Source: Bimuria novae-zelandiae CBS 107.79 (taxonomy: Eukaryota; Ascomycota; Dothideomycetes; Pleosporales; Didymosphaeriaceae). From it: DNA of 64,000 nucleotides. The stretch lies in assembly GCA_010015655.1 (NCBI GenBank), contig ML976706.1, positions 233,492-297,491 of the forward strand. Reading direction: 5' to 3'. Positions within the stretch are counted from its first letter, which is position 1. Each line of letters opens with the position of its first letter. The notes beneath the pieces are model-generated. The model was not told where the DNA came from, ran no database searches, and saw nothing but the letters and a program-made list of their open reading frames with translations. Shown here in pieces: positions 21,297 to 33,853 of this stretch. A program made the position numbers and the translations under genes.

Positions 21297-24200
21297 GGAG
21301 TCTAGTTGCTGATCACGACTCTGCTACTTAAGCAGTTTCTCTATTTAGCTTATTATAATTAACTTAGTCTCCTATTCCCCCTTATTACCTTTTTAATCTT
21401 TTATAGTTATAAGTCTAGCATACGCTTAATTTAACTATAGTTTACTTTACCTATTTACTACACACGCGCTATTTACAACAGAGATTAACTTGATAAGTTC
21501 TAGTTTACTCCGATAAGTAATAAAGAGGATAAGCCAATTATTAAGGAGATAATTATCCTTAATAAGCTAAGTAATTAGCTAAAGTAGATCTTATTATAAA
21601 AGAGGACCGCTAAGGCATATAAGATCTAGTATTATTATAACTTAGATTTAATAGTAGATACTATTAAGAAAATCTATAATAAGGAACTTAAGGAGCGGCT
21701 ACTACGCTTATTTAAAAAGATAATAATTTAAGTATTATTTAGGGCGATAATAATATTAAACCCAATAAACTTATAAAACTTAAACAAGAAGACTACACGT
21801 TCTAGTATATGTTCTACGCAACAAAGCTAGTAGCCTAGTAAAAAACAAGAACGCTTTTAATAACTTAGTATAGAAAATTATAAAGATAATTACTAGCAGG
21901 AATATATTAGCTATTAAAAATATTAAAATACTATATTAATAATTTATATAACTTAAACAAATATTTTATATATTAGTAGTAAAGCGTAGGTATAAGTTAC
22001 TAAAGTAGTATAATAAGATTAAAAAGGTTCTATAATAATAAAAGATAAATACTTAGTATAAAAGCAATATTACTATCCTTCGCGATATAATGAAACTAAA
22101 CCTGCCTAAGGTTTAAGACTATTAAGTATAGCAGGACTTTTTCTAAGTAATTAAGAGAAATAACAAGTCCTTTATTACGTATAAAATCTAGGGGATTACG
22201 CAAGCTAAGATAAATAGAACTACGTATATAGATTCTATTATACTAGTAGAGAACTATTAACCATTTTAACGAACTATAAACCCTATAGCGTTAGCACTTA
22301 GAATATACGCGGTTTTAGGACGGTCTAGTCTAAATACTAATACCTAGAAACGTATAGTTACTTGTACCTATAGAGAATAGCACATGTTTAAGTAGTGCTC
22401 CTATATAGTGTCTTCTCTTTAACCTGCTAAATAGAAGCCTAACCTAGCTATTTTAGCTGAATTTAATAAAGTAAGGAAACTAGGTAAAGGCAACTCTCTA
22501 AGCGTAGCTTTATTTAAAACTAAAAAAAAGCTAGTAAGAAAGCGGCTATTACTAATAACAGTAACCTCTTAATAAATACTAGTTACCCTCCATTAAATGC
22601 TTAAAATTTAATAAAAGTAATTAAGCACTAGCTAGATAGTTAAAATACTATTAAAGTTATTACTTTATTAGTAACTACTACTAATTAATAAGTCGATTCT
22701 TAATCTAGGATCTAATTTATATGTTATAAACTATTAGCTAAAGACTTAAGAGAAGATCTAAGATAGATACTTAAATAATATCTTACTAGCAGGCACATAG
22801 GTCCTGCAGATATATAAGTAGAGAAATGTTAAATTATTTATTAATACTTTAATTAGTAAATATTAAGTAATTATTATATAAATAGCACTAATTCCTATGT
22901 TTTTTACGTTAGTAGTGTTATTCTTACGCTATTAAATAGTTAGTATTAAGTTTAACTTAAAATATAGTTATCTCTATCTAAGGAGTACTTTAATAGACAT
23001 ATTTTATATACTTAATAAGTAGGGTAGTTATTAGGTTATAAACTCTGATAAGGTAATACTTCTAAACGCATTAGAGCTATATACATTTATAATTTAAATA
23101 GAATTAACTATGTTAAGTCGTGTAGAGCGAAAGCCTTTATAAGTTACACCTATAGAAGCGTATTAGATACTAGCTTATGTAGGATAACGCGCGATTAAAC
23201 ACCTAAAGTAGGTAGTAGATAGTATTAAGCTTACTGCTAGACCAAGAGCTTCGCTATAAAAGAGTGTAAGAAGTGTATTAACTTTAAGCTCTTAAAAATT
23301 ATTAGTTAACCTCTTTAACGCGAGCCTGTAACCTAGTCCTTTAAATAAATTAGTATTAACTTTATATAACTTATAAAGATAGGTGAAGCTTGCTATAATA
23401 GGGATAAATAGCTATTACACGCTATATGTTAATATAGTAGATACTATTTAAGGAAGAATCTTTATAATAAGAAAAAGGAGATACTAACGCGCTTAGTTTA
23501 ATAGATACTAGCGCTTATCTATACCTAATTTAACGTATCTATTATATAAGTTTATTATAATAATAAAAAGGGTTTTACTAATCTTTAATATATTTTTAAA
23601 GACCTATGTATCGTAGTTAAGCCTTATACTATTAGGGCGAACGAAATAACTAGCCTTACTAAAAAGACTAGTAATCTTATTATTATAATAGTTAAGACTA
23701 TATAAATTATAGTAAATTTACCTAAGACGTTAATAAATAAGCCATGCTTAATAGCTATGTATATATTTAATTAATTGCTAATAAAGGTTCTTAGTTACAA
23801 GACACCCTATAAAGTTATGCGTAAAGTAAAGCCATCTTTAGTGCACGTAAATGTTATTAGAGCAAAGGCTCTATTTCAAGATATAAAAGTAGTTAAAGGT
23901 AATAAGCTTAAATCGCGAGCGATTACTAGATAGTTAGTTAAATATAAAGGAATAAATATCTTTTTTATCTAGGTTCTAAGAAGTAAGAAAGTTATTTAAA
24001 CCTAAGATATTATTTTTTTATAATAATAATAGTACACTGGACTAGAATCTTAGCTTTTAACTAAGAAGGAATAGTATATAGTTACTATTCTTAATATTAA
24101 TTTATTAGATAATGAAGAAGATCCTGTTATTAAGTAGATTTATTATAATATAATATTTTATTAACTAATAGTTAAGGATGTTGCTAAAGATAAAGAAAAG

Positions 24201-24844
24201 GCTATTAAGTAGGATAATATTAAAGTATAAGTTTAGGAAGAGGCTGCTAGGGGACTACCTGCACCTTAAAAAATACTAGTACTAATTACTCTAAATTAAT
24301 TAGCCTTAATACGTACTTAGCTAAAAGGCTAAAAAGAAATTGCTTCTAGAGATACTACGCTAAACCGCTATAAGAATAATGTACTAGGATAGATAAACCC
24401 TAATATTACTATAAATAATATTATTCTAAGATTCCGTTATTAAGAAGGTAATAGAGGAAATAATATGCCTTAGGACTACTTTAGTACGTACGCATCTTTA
24501 CATTAGTGAACTTTTACTAAAGCTATTATATAACTATCCCTAAATAAAGAGTAGAAGGTTTACTAGAATTATCTACTATTATTATTAAAGAACTAAGCTA
24601 AGGTTAAATCCTATTTTAATACTAATAAGTAATTTGCTACTACTGACAAGAAGATTAAAAAGTAGCTTTATAAAAGTATATTTAAGAAGGTAGAAGATAA
24701 TATAAAGGAGCACTTAAATACTAAAACTTTACTACTAATAAAAGTTTTTATATATAAGTTTAATACTAATAGCTACTTAACTAGCTATAAAGCTTAACTG
24801 GTCGTGAGAAGAGATCTATAAACGACTTAGGATAATATCTACGC

Positions 24845-25106
24845 AGCTACCCTCGCGGCTCGAACGCTCCGCTTCCTTATCGCTATTATGTGCGCTTTTG
24901 GACTCCTTGCCTACCAGTACAACGTCAAGAATGCTTTTCTCAACGCGTATCTAGCCCGACCTTGTTACGTCTGGACCCCAGATGGGTTCCGAGATAGGCT
25001 AGGCAATATGATGCGACTACGCCAAGCACGGTATGGGCTCAAGAATGTTCTAGCGCTGTGGTATAAACACCTAAAGAAGATACTTGTTAATATAGGCTTT
25101 ATGTAA
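24845..25106 (+). pseudogene. Copia reverse transcriptase patch that keeps normal composition
   Basis: ATLAARTLRFLIAIMCAFGL-type residues lead into YQYNVKNAFLNAYLARPCYV, TPDGFRDRLGNMMRLRQARY and GLKNVLALWYKHLKKI, the first half of the RVT_2 domain with its D/N-VKNAFLN catalytic motif. Just downstream the sequence turns AT-rich and stops appear, but FYYVNNIII, a decayed YVDD box, is still visible near 25155. Confidence 0.85.
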
Positions 25107-26247
25107 GTAAAGGGTATCCCTTACTTATTTTCTAATAGCAAGCTAATACTATTTTACTACGTAAATAATATTATTATTCTTTTCCGTAAAGGCGATTAGT
25201 AATATTATTAATAGTTTAAACGCGAGTTTATAAAATAGTATAAAATATAAAGCTTAGGAAAACTAGGTTAGTTCCTAAGGATACACATTATTAGAGACTA
25301 TATAAAAAGTAAGATCTAAATAATTTAAGACTCTTATATTATAAAAGTCTACCACGACTATAATCTCCTTTAGAAAAGCTAATACTTTAAGATTCCTTTA
25401 CGCTAGTCTTATCTCCCCTTAAGTATAAATAAATTTAACGTAGAATATACCTACCTATATTAGATCCTAGTTAGATGCTTAGGTTTTACCTTATATTTTA
25501 CTTAGCTTAATAAAGTAAAGACACACTTAATACTTGCCCGCTATCTTAATAATTTAAGATAAAAATATTTTGCTACTATTAACTCTATATAGTAATACTT
25601 CTATAACTTTTAATTTTAAGTTATTAGAGTAATAGTAGCACGCTCTAAAAACGCTAACTATATTTATTAAATTAATAATATAAAAGCTAAGGAGTAATTA
25701 TTTTTTTGTACCTTTTATACTATATTTATTAATGAATTTAATACTACTTAAAGCTCTTTTACTTATATCTTTAAGCTTTGTAGCATAGTTATTAATTAAA
25801 AAGTAAAAATTATAAAATTTTTCACTAAATTAACTACTAAGTTAAAACTATTTGCCTTATTAACTACTAGCACTAAGTTATCTTAGTAAATAAATATTTT
25901 TAAAGCTATTAGGCTTAATTTAGAGGTTTAACCTACGTTATACTATAATAACTAGTAAACGGTCTTTATTATTAACATGGATAAGAAAAGGTTAATATAA
26001 AGCTTATATATATTAAAGTATATTAAATACAGATCTGTAAGCAAGTTAAAGCTAGGAATATTAATATTACTTAAATAAGAACTACTAATATATCTGCTAA
26101 TAAATTAATAAAGTCTCTCTTTAATAGTAGTAAGCACGAGAGATTCTTAAAGTAATTAAAAATAAACTAATATCTACTATAAGTTATTAGTTTAGAGGAT
26201 AAGCTTATTACGTTAATTATGATATAACAGAGCTCTACTTAGGGAGG

Positions 26248-26478
26248 TGTCCTAGAGGCCCTCTATTTACTTATTTTACTTTATTCTACCTAACAGCACT
26301 CCGCTACCTTTATACTATAAATAGTATATTAAAGTAAAATATAATATTATATAATATAATTAACCTAATATAGACTAGTTGCTGATTACGACTCTGCTAC
26401 TTAAGCAGTTTCTCCGTTCAGCTTGTTACAATCAACTTAGTCTCTCATTCTTCCTTGCTGCCTTTCTGATCCCTTACA
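26248..26478 (+). repeat. Right LTR of the 21-26 kb Copia
   Basis: 231 bp, tgtcctagaggccc...cccttaca, directly after the purine tract. Only its last 105 or so bases are present in the left copy. Confidence 0.75.
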
Positions 26479-27127
26479 TTTTGCCTCTTCTCACAACACC
26501 TTTGCCATTTTTTTTTACAATTCCTTTGCCGCTTCGTACGACCTATTCATGTCTCGCACCCGAATCGCCTTATGTGGTTCATCGCGATCAATGCCACCAG
26601 CTGTTCGTGCAGCGGTGATGAAACGGTGGTAATGAGCTCGTCGCGGGAGTGTAGCATCAATCCATCGAAGCTTTTTGTGGCAAGGCCTGGAGCACAACAA
26701 GGAAAACGTGCTACGTACAACATGCATTTGGGACTAGCAAATTTGTCATTCCGACTCTGCCGTTGGGATGGGGCACGAATCAAGGGCAGTGTGGCATGGC
26801 GATCTAACTATTGGTGTGCTATCCGTGAGAATACAGGTATCGTCCTAGATACCTATGGTATACTCTCGAATGAACATTTGAATCACTTCGAAACACCGTG
26901 TCTGGGGCTGAGGGCAGATAACATCAAATGGCGTCAATATGACCAGCTTACAGACGATTCAATTACTACCATGTGATGCAGCTATGTGGCTGTTAACGTC
27001 CAGTGGTGGGTCGGACGGTGATAAAGAGCATACGCTTTGCATGTTCAATCATCAGTACATCATCCGTCATTCCCTCCAACATCATCTCGCCACACTCAAA
27101 CCCCATCACTAGCAACTACTTCCACAG
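26479..27127. other. Unique intergenic DNA
   Basis: Normal composition. A 134-codon frame at 26572-26976 has no recognisable motif and is overlapped by equally open frames on the other strand, so it is not called. It contains the promoter region of the ADP-ribosyltransferase pseudogene. Confidence 0.4.
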
Positions 27128-27987
27128 ATATACAGTTCTCCTTTCCTCTTCTTGTTTAGACTAGCCTGGTTAGTTACCGGTGCTGTAGCTGATATCCCCG
27201 GAACCCTTTACCGAGATGACTTCCGCGGTCCTAAAAAATCAAAGAGGATGGAGGATTCAAGGCCTTGGGCTTTAACAACCCTGAGGGGACCGTATTTGAG
27301 CATGTGGAAGGAAAACTGAAGCATCCTTCAAGGGACCCGTTCATCCTTACCTCGCGCGACATCGAGGTCTCCAAGAGCCATAACGGCGGCAAAGGGTATT
27401 TTTACAACATCGAATCGAGAAAAATCACCGACGAGATGTTGGATGTCCAAGACGAGTATGAAAAAGTAGGCAAGAATTATGGACATTGCAAAGAGAAGGA
27501 GATCGCCGTCAAGCATTTGATTCCTTGGGACGCCATCACCGAGGTTCAGAAAAAGAAAGACGGGGAGTGGAAGAAGATCGTGATGCCGAAGGATAAACCT
27601 ACCAAAGTCCTCTACATACTGGTTCAATACGTGCTCGGTGCATAAACTTTCGATTGGTTCTTTCTGGAGTCCGACTATGGCATTGGCAAAGCGCCCGGAT
27701 GCCGAACTGATTTCCCCCTTCCACCTAAGATAACCCATTATAATCCTGGCGGCGGAGAGTTCCCCGGAGGAACATGGCCCGTCACCCTCAGCGAGTTGGA
27801 GTGCGAGTATAAGAATTCGGGCGACAATATGGGCAAGCTGTGGTGTGACGAGGTAGGGATTGAGTGTACCAAGGATCCAGGCAACGGCAACTGGGAAAAG
27901 GCCATGTGGTGGGCATCAAAGTGGGATCAGGAATGTGCCTGTGACGGGGGCTATAAGCGTCGAGCTGAGCTTCTGTGCGCTTATTAG
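27128..27987 (+). pseudogene. Enterotoxin-type ADP-ribosyltransferase, decayed secreted protein gene
   Basis: Family: heat-labile enterotoxin A-chain-like proteins (NAD-dependent ADP-ribosyltransferases), common as secreted proteins in fungi. The signs are a hydrophobic leader ending TGAVA; LYRDDFR with the NAD-binding arginine; a TSRDIEVS segment in the place of the usual STS; and KEKEIAVKHLIPWDAI, where the E-x-E pair and the IPW turn match the catalytic loop. Four Cys lie in the last 60 residues. Three breaks are seen: the expected start codon reads ATA (27128-27130), the A-run at 27233-27238 is one base short (frame shift), and a TAA at 27643-27645 stops the frame before the C-terminal part, which stays open to TAG at 27985-27987. 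The G-to-A start change and the stop fit RIP-like transitions. It is unlikely to give active protein. Confidence 0.8.
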
Positions 27988-28887
27988 CGCGACTGTGACA
28001 GTCTGAGCATTCTCCCGATGGCTCTCAGGGCCGTTTATTTCATACGCAACGCGTTTGGAAGGCGCATCTTGACGCGTTGTATACCCGAATACTTCTCCCT
28101 GGTACTTTAATTTGTTTTTCTTTTCTTTTTTTTTCGGTAGTAGTACCATTGCACTCCTTTGTATATTCTGCGTTTCTAGTTTTAGCTGACCTATTGCTCC
28201 AAATTGAATCTTCTTTCTCTCACCCGAGCACCAACTCCTAAACTTCTCGTCAAATCACCACACTGCTGCCTCAGCACATCTTTTGAAGCTTAGCTCCAAA
28301 GCATTGCGGACCGTCCGAATACCACGAACCGTCCCAGACACCAGAAAGACCTAATCTCCATCCCACGAGTCTTCTCTTATAGTATCCATATCCCGGTTAG
28401 CGTTTTGATTTTGAATTCCTTTTGTGGGTGAACATGACATCGTTGGTATCATGGCTTGATAGAAGGGCTATGTCTACTTGGCCGAAACGTCTACTACGAC
28501 AGCGCTTCAGAGCGCCGAAGGATTGTGGCAAGATCTATCGCTACTCGCCTATCGGTCGAGGGACCTTAGAGCATACTTAATATAATTTCTGCCAGTATCC
28601 AGTGTCCCTTCCTACCTATTTTCCTTCCAGCGACGAACCCATTCTATAGCTCACTAAGCGATAAAATGCGTCAGATTCCCTCTTTAATATTACTTTGTGC
28701 CATGACAAGTGTGGGAGACTGGCTGGTCCTGAGCCCGACCTTGAGCGAAGCAGGTGACACCGAGAATACGCGCGACTTAGCAGACCACCTTCGAACCGCT
28801 CCGGAAAGTACGCTTAACCTCTTCTTTTGATTTTCATGAACGCATGGGATTCTTTTAGACCATGATGTCAGGATATCCAGAAGAATT
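27988..28887. other. Intergenic stretch of 0.9 kb between two converging genes
   Basis: Holds the 3' flanks of the ADP-ribosyltransferase pseudogene and of the SDR gene. A T-rich run (tttttcttttctttttttttc, about 28113-28134) is the only notable feature. No coding is supported. Confidence 0.5.
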
Positions 28888-29993
28888 CTAGTGTTCCAGA
28901 ACCGCCGTCACCCCTGGCACAATCCCCTCAAATCTCGGCCAAAGTTCCCCAACCCACCGTTCACGCAACGCCTTCCCTCTTTCCCCCGTCACAGTCTCCC
29001 AATCACTACCCCCTTATCAGCATACCACAGCATATATCCAGAAGACACACACTCACGCAACGACTCTGCAATCCATCAAAAGGCGCCCATGAGCCTCAGG
29101 GTCTAACCCAGGATGAACGCTGTGCACCAGCGCCCGACTGCCAACTTCAGTAGTGCGAACGAACAGCTTGAGCACGATGGGCTGGATACGCGAACGCAGC
29201 CATCCTATGTCGTCCCTGAAGAGATCGCTTTCACAAGCACCGGGCGTCGCGTCGGTGATGATGACGTCGGAGCCTGAGCTTAAGGGAGTGAGGGCGGCGA
29301 GGTGTTGGACGGAGTAGTGGAGGAGAAGTTTTGAGACGCGGTATCTATAGACATCAGTCAGCAGAGGAACGACATAAACACCTTCACCTACCTATCGTTC
29401 ATGTCGGCGATTTTCTCGTCGCTAAGCACATCCAATAACGACCCGTCATGTTCCGCCTCTTTGAAAGCTGCGATGAAGTGCAGATCCGACCCGATGAATG
29501 AAAGCCGCTTCCTGGTACCCGTCTGGCGAGCTATTTCCTTGAGCTTCGGCAACGCGAGCAGGCCGACCAAGACGGCACCCACTGCATTAATCGCAATATG
29601 TGATTCCAATCCAGACTCCCCCTCAACTTTAAAATGATTGGTTAGCATGCCAGCATTCTGTATGAAGGCATCCATGCGGTCGAGTGTCTGTAGACGGGCC
29701 CCGAAGGCTTTGATAGACTCGTAATCAGAGAGATCGAGTGGCCAGACTTCAAGGGTATTTTTTGTGGCACGCGTGCTGAAGATGATGCTCGAGGCGGCCG
29801 CTTCTCCTTTGGCGATGGTTCGGACGGCGAGAATGACTTTTGCGGCGCTTAAGCGGACGATGTGGCGGGCGGCTTCGAGGCCGAGGCCTGTGTTGGATCC
29901 TGTGATGATAACGGTCTGCCCTTCGAAGCTCCATGTTGGGTACGGCAGTTTGATTAAGAGTTGCGAGCGAAGGAGGGTGAGGAAGAAGGCCAT
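28888..29993 (-). CDS. Short-chain dehydrogenase/reductase, retinol-dehydrogenase-like, two introns
   Basis: Spliced model, complement of 28888-29005, 29057-29345 and 29393-29993: 1008 nt, 335 residues. The introns are 47 nt (29346-29392, GTAGGT...ATAG) and 51 nt (29006-29056, GTGAGT...GTAG). Both keep the frame, and both are required because the unspliced frame stops at once. Motifs in order: TGSNTGLG (cofactor loop), LDLSDYESI, NAGM, an FIGSD strand with the catalytic serine region, and YRVSK formed across the first splice junction (the catalytic Tyr-Lys pair). The N-terminus MAFFLTLLRSQLLIKLPYP is hydrophobic and may anchor the protein to a membrane. The substrate is unknown; the relatives are NADP(H)-dependent oxidoreductases of lipids or secondary metabolites. 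Confidence 0.88.
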
Positions 29994-31014
29994 GGTTGGA
30001 GATGCAAACTGTCAAGTCTCAAGATCGTCCGAATGGGCATGAATAAAGCTTCGGAGGTTCGTACGATATTGGTCCGGAATCAACCAATACTGGAAGTTGT
30101 TCATGCTATCGTGGTGGCTTGCGTGGGGCGTGCAATTGCGGCTCGCAACACCATCCCGAAATGTCACACCTGGGCACAGGCTTACGCACGTGTCGGACCT
30201 GAGAATAACTGGTCACATGCCGAAGCTACGCCGCATCGTCCGCACTGGGGTCTTGCGCATGTTCAACGTGATTTGAGTCTGGACGATTATGTCTGTCATT
30301 ATTCGTTACTGGAGCCTACATAGGTACCCAAAACATGGGTTTCCGATCGGAAATCACCCGGCCGTGTTCCGTTCGAGAAATACTGCGAACCCACAGGATC
30401 CGTGCGCTGGCAGGTACTCAGGCGTTTGAAAATGCTACGGGCTTTTGAACTAGTCAGGCCTCTCACCAGAATGAAAGTGGGCTATTGAGGCCATAACAGA
30501 ATCTTCAGTTACCCAGCGACATCTTTTCTGGGTTGCTGCTTCCCTCATTAGCTTCGAAAATAATTAAGCCAGTAGCTTTCTTCTTGTCAGTCCAAGAATT
30601 TGAATCTACACTGGCCAGCAAGCGTATCCAGACCGAACTTCATCTCAGCCAAGGTGCCTTGAGCTCAATTGCCGTGGTAAGCTGCCCCTAGTTTTCAATT
30701 AAGACAAACTTGGCAGCTGCCTGACCTAATACTTCCTCGGTGAGCATCCTCAGCAATGGAGATAGTCTTTGGCGGTAAAAAGAACTCGCACCTGTCTTCA
30801 CTAACCCTTCGCGCCTTCCCTACCTAGCAGCCATTTTTTATCTGCTGCCTCAGGTCTCGTAACAGGGGCAAAGCAAATGCAAACTACATTAAAGGTTTAA
30901 TCGAATTTAGAGACTTCCCATTACCATGTTTAAAGCGTTAATGTATTTTCGTACGTTAAGGATGTATAGTTCAACCTAGCCTTAAGTAACAAGATGTAAT
31001 TAGCAAATTTAATA
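29994..31014. other. Intergenic DNA grading into repeat
   Basis: Upstream region of the SDR gene, with no gene recognised. Composition is normal to about 30880 and then AT-rich up to the left end of the nested transposon block. Confidence 0.45.
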
Positions 31015-32939
31015 ACGTACCCGGCAAGCGAGCGACCCATTCCACCAACTTTATCCAACGCTTTACCTAATAAATATAATGGCTCTACTAGTTATGGCTT
31101 AATTACCTTATAATAAAGCAGATATCTCCTTAGCTATTTTTACTATTTAATAGAACCAGGTATAAAGTATATAATAGTCTATACAGACATATAGCGTTCT
31201 CTAAATAATAGTATAATAACAACGCGCTAGAATCGTTGTTTAGTATTATTATAAGCCTAGCTTAAAGAAGCTTACTAAGCTAAAAGAGAAAGTAATAACT
31301 TAGCATATACTTAACCTAGATTTATAAGAATTTTGCCCACACTAGGTACTATATAAGATATAGTAAATAAGCTACATACTAAGCGAGGTGCTAGTAAGAT
31401 TAGTGAGAAGTAGTTATATAACTTTATTTAGTAAATAAATAGCGTTACTACTTAATTTAGTCCCCTATAACGTATTCCACATGCGAGCTGCGCACCCGGA
31501 CAAGCTACACACTTTTTCTTAATAACACTAACTTATACTTCTTAATTATTACTATTATTATTAACACTATCTACGAATAACCTACTAAAAGTAATATTTA
31601 ATTTAAAAAATTACTTTTTAGCTTTTTAGTAGGTTCGCACGTTATACCTTAGCTTATTATACTTATTATAAAGCCTTAGCAATGCGTGTTACTCTATCTA
31701 CTATCCTTCTTACTTACTTACTAGCGCTGCCTCTTCGCAGGACGCTCTTTTATAGCTACTAGCTATAGTTCTTCTATAGGAAGTAGTGTTCCTTCAGCCT
31801 ATATACGTGTTCTTCTATATACGTGTTCTTTTATATAAGCTACATTTACCTCCTTAAGCCCCTTAATTTAGGTCTTTATTAGTTTTAACTTATGCGCTAT
31901 CTTTTACGCGCCTTTTATAAATAATAATAATTTTTTTATTAGTATTAGAGAGCTTCAGAGAGTAATAATAAACTTTTTTAATATTAAAGTAAATTACTTT
32001 TTAATCTTATGCGTATTACTGAGTGTTTATAAGTATTAAAAAATATATTAGGAGGATTTATTGCACTAGTGCTGAAAGGAAATACTTAATAATAAGTTAT
32101 ATTAGTTAATAGATAGATTCTCCTCGTTCTATCTACTAAGGAGCGAAGTACATCGCGGGGTATGGAAGCTAGTCCCATATAGGGCTCGCTCCACACATGT
32201 AGTGTTTTGCAACACGACAGAGGCCTCGACGACCATTAACAGAATGCTCGCTCCTCCACACACGCATTCCTTGTGATTCGCGTAAGGCCTTTAAGATTAT
32301 TAATCTAGCAAAATAGGTTTAATTAAAAAAGCTAGTAAAGTCTTTAATTATATATTTAATTAATCTAATTCTAACTATAAGTTCAAAGACACTAAACTAG
32401 CATTGTAAAAAATCTTTTTTAATTCATTTTTTATTAATTAACACGTTAAACGCATTAATAAACGCAAGTAAAAACTTAGTTTTAGTAATATAGTTAATAT
32501 AATTTTATATTAACTACTTAACTTAGCACGAGTATGCCTTTTTTAAGAATAAAAAATAACCTATATTTAGTAGTTATAAAATATATAATAAGTGCGATAG
32601 TATATAAAGATAAATATTTTTATTATTTTTATAATACTAATTAAAAGTAATAGTACTAACGTGTTTCATCACCAAGCCGGCCACATCACCGAGCCGACCA
32701 CTAAGAACATTAAAATACTAGATTATTGTCACGATGCCTATATATACTACCCTATGGCTTGTAACAATAGCTATCGTTACTCGTTCCTTTTGGGAATGTA
32801 TGGCGACGTGGTATAGGGTGACGTACATTACAATCATTCTAAATAAACTAAATTAACCTACTACAACAACAAAATTCTAGGTTATTTAAAATTATTACTA
32901 TCTAGAACCTTAGCCATACAGGTTCTTTTATTATGGCCT

Positions 32940-33337
32940 GGTTAGCTACACGCGCTATAGTAATGTGCACTATACGTGGCATCCTCTGCGTGTACCCTCT
33001 TCGCAGAGGCTTCTTCCTCCCCTACAACCTCACTGCGAGCTTTAGCTCTTGTCTGGCTACCTGCCTTTATTATTATAACTCTAGAGTGCTACACGTACTT
33101 TCTTTTATGTGTTTTCTTCTTATTTATCTTCTCTAGGGCTGCCTTTACGCTATAAAGGTCCTTGCCTAATAAGTTATGTATATAAAAGGCCTTTATTACG
33201 CTTTTTATAACCTTATTAAGCTCTGCTTTCATACCTAAAGGAGATAAATTACTAAAGTTTCTAAATCTCTTAATAATTAATAATAATTAAGAGTCTAATT
33301 CGTGCGTATTATCAAGTACTTTAGACTACTATAAAAG
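32940..33337 (-). pseudogene. C-terminal end of the transposon E transposase (tentative)
   Basis: A GC-richer patch (about 32935-33060) in E, read leftward, lies where the C-terminal tail of a pogo transposase should be, with Cys/His codons scattered as in a decayed zinc knuckle. The frame is not certain. Confidence 0.35.
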
Positions 33338-33853
33338 TGTTACGATCACGAACCCCACAAGAACAAGGGAACTAGACAATTACGCTAAGAGAGTAATTGT
33401 TAGCGAAATGACTACGCTGGAGGAACATATAAAAGCGCGGGGTAGCTTAGGTTAGTAATTATATAATAAAGTCCCGCATAAGCGAGAAGTCCTATATAAA
33501 GGTTAAGACTATAGTAAGTTCTAGGGGCTACTTCTAAAAGAAAGATCTTAGCGGGACTATAATAATAATTTTAATAATAGTCAGGACTAAGATAGATAGT
33601 ATATAATTTAATAGTTTCTTTATACTTTTCCTACTCTTTATAGTTAATTTAACATACTACGAGTACATCTCCTATAATAAGTTAGTAAATCTCTTAGTTA
33701 GTTATTCTATAGTTTGTTATAGAATTAGATTATTCTTAACCTACTTTATAGCTATTACTAGCTTTTAACTACTAAATATCTATAAGGCGCTTTATCCTTA
33801 ATCTATTCTTCCCTAACCTAAAATAGGCTTAGGTACGTAGAGGTCTTATAACA
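33338..33853 (+). repeat. Left LTR of the Gypsy element
   Basis: 516 bp, tgttacgatcacg...cttataaca. Aligns end to end with 44513-45028. Confidence 0.94.

Larger units (their letters stand above)
21298..26478 (+). mobile_element. Copia retrotransposon with shortened left LTR
   Basis: 21298-21405 is repeated at about 26373-26478 (ctagttgctgatcacgactc...). The right LTR is longer: it starts after the purine tract gggagg at t26248 and is 231 bp. The left copy lacks the first 120 or so bases, and no target duplication was found, so the 5' end has been lost or rearranged. Inside, decayed integrase coding (about 22900-23990, ending in LPKTLINKPCLIAMYIFN and TPYKVMRKVKPSL) and reverse transcriptase (24845-25300) stand in Copia order. 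A primer-site-like gttataagtctag follows the left LTR. Confidence 0.8.

Noticed and set aside
26572..26976. 134-codon plus-strand frame left of the ADP-ribosyltransferase pseudogene
   Set aside because: No motif, overlapping open frames on the other strand, no codon-use signal that I can point to.
28891..29106. 71-codon plus-strand frame
   Set aside because: It lies opposite the last exon of the SDR gene.
29401..30323. Plus-strand frames opposite and next to the SDR gene
   Set aside because: They are shadows of the well-supported, spliced minus-strand SDR gene, or run into its promoter.
32728..32866. Possible solo LTR beginning tgtcacgatgcc
   Set aside because: No matching 5-bp duplication was found and the stretch is needed to bring transposon E to its normal size.
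32933..33136. 67-codon plus-strand frame
   Set aside because: It lies in the C-terminal part of the minus-strand transposase of element E and has no motif of its own.
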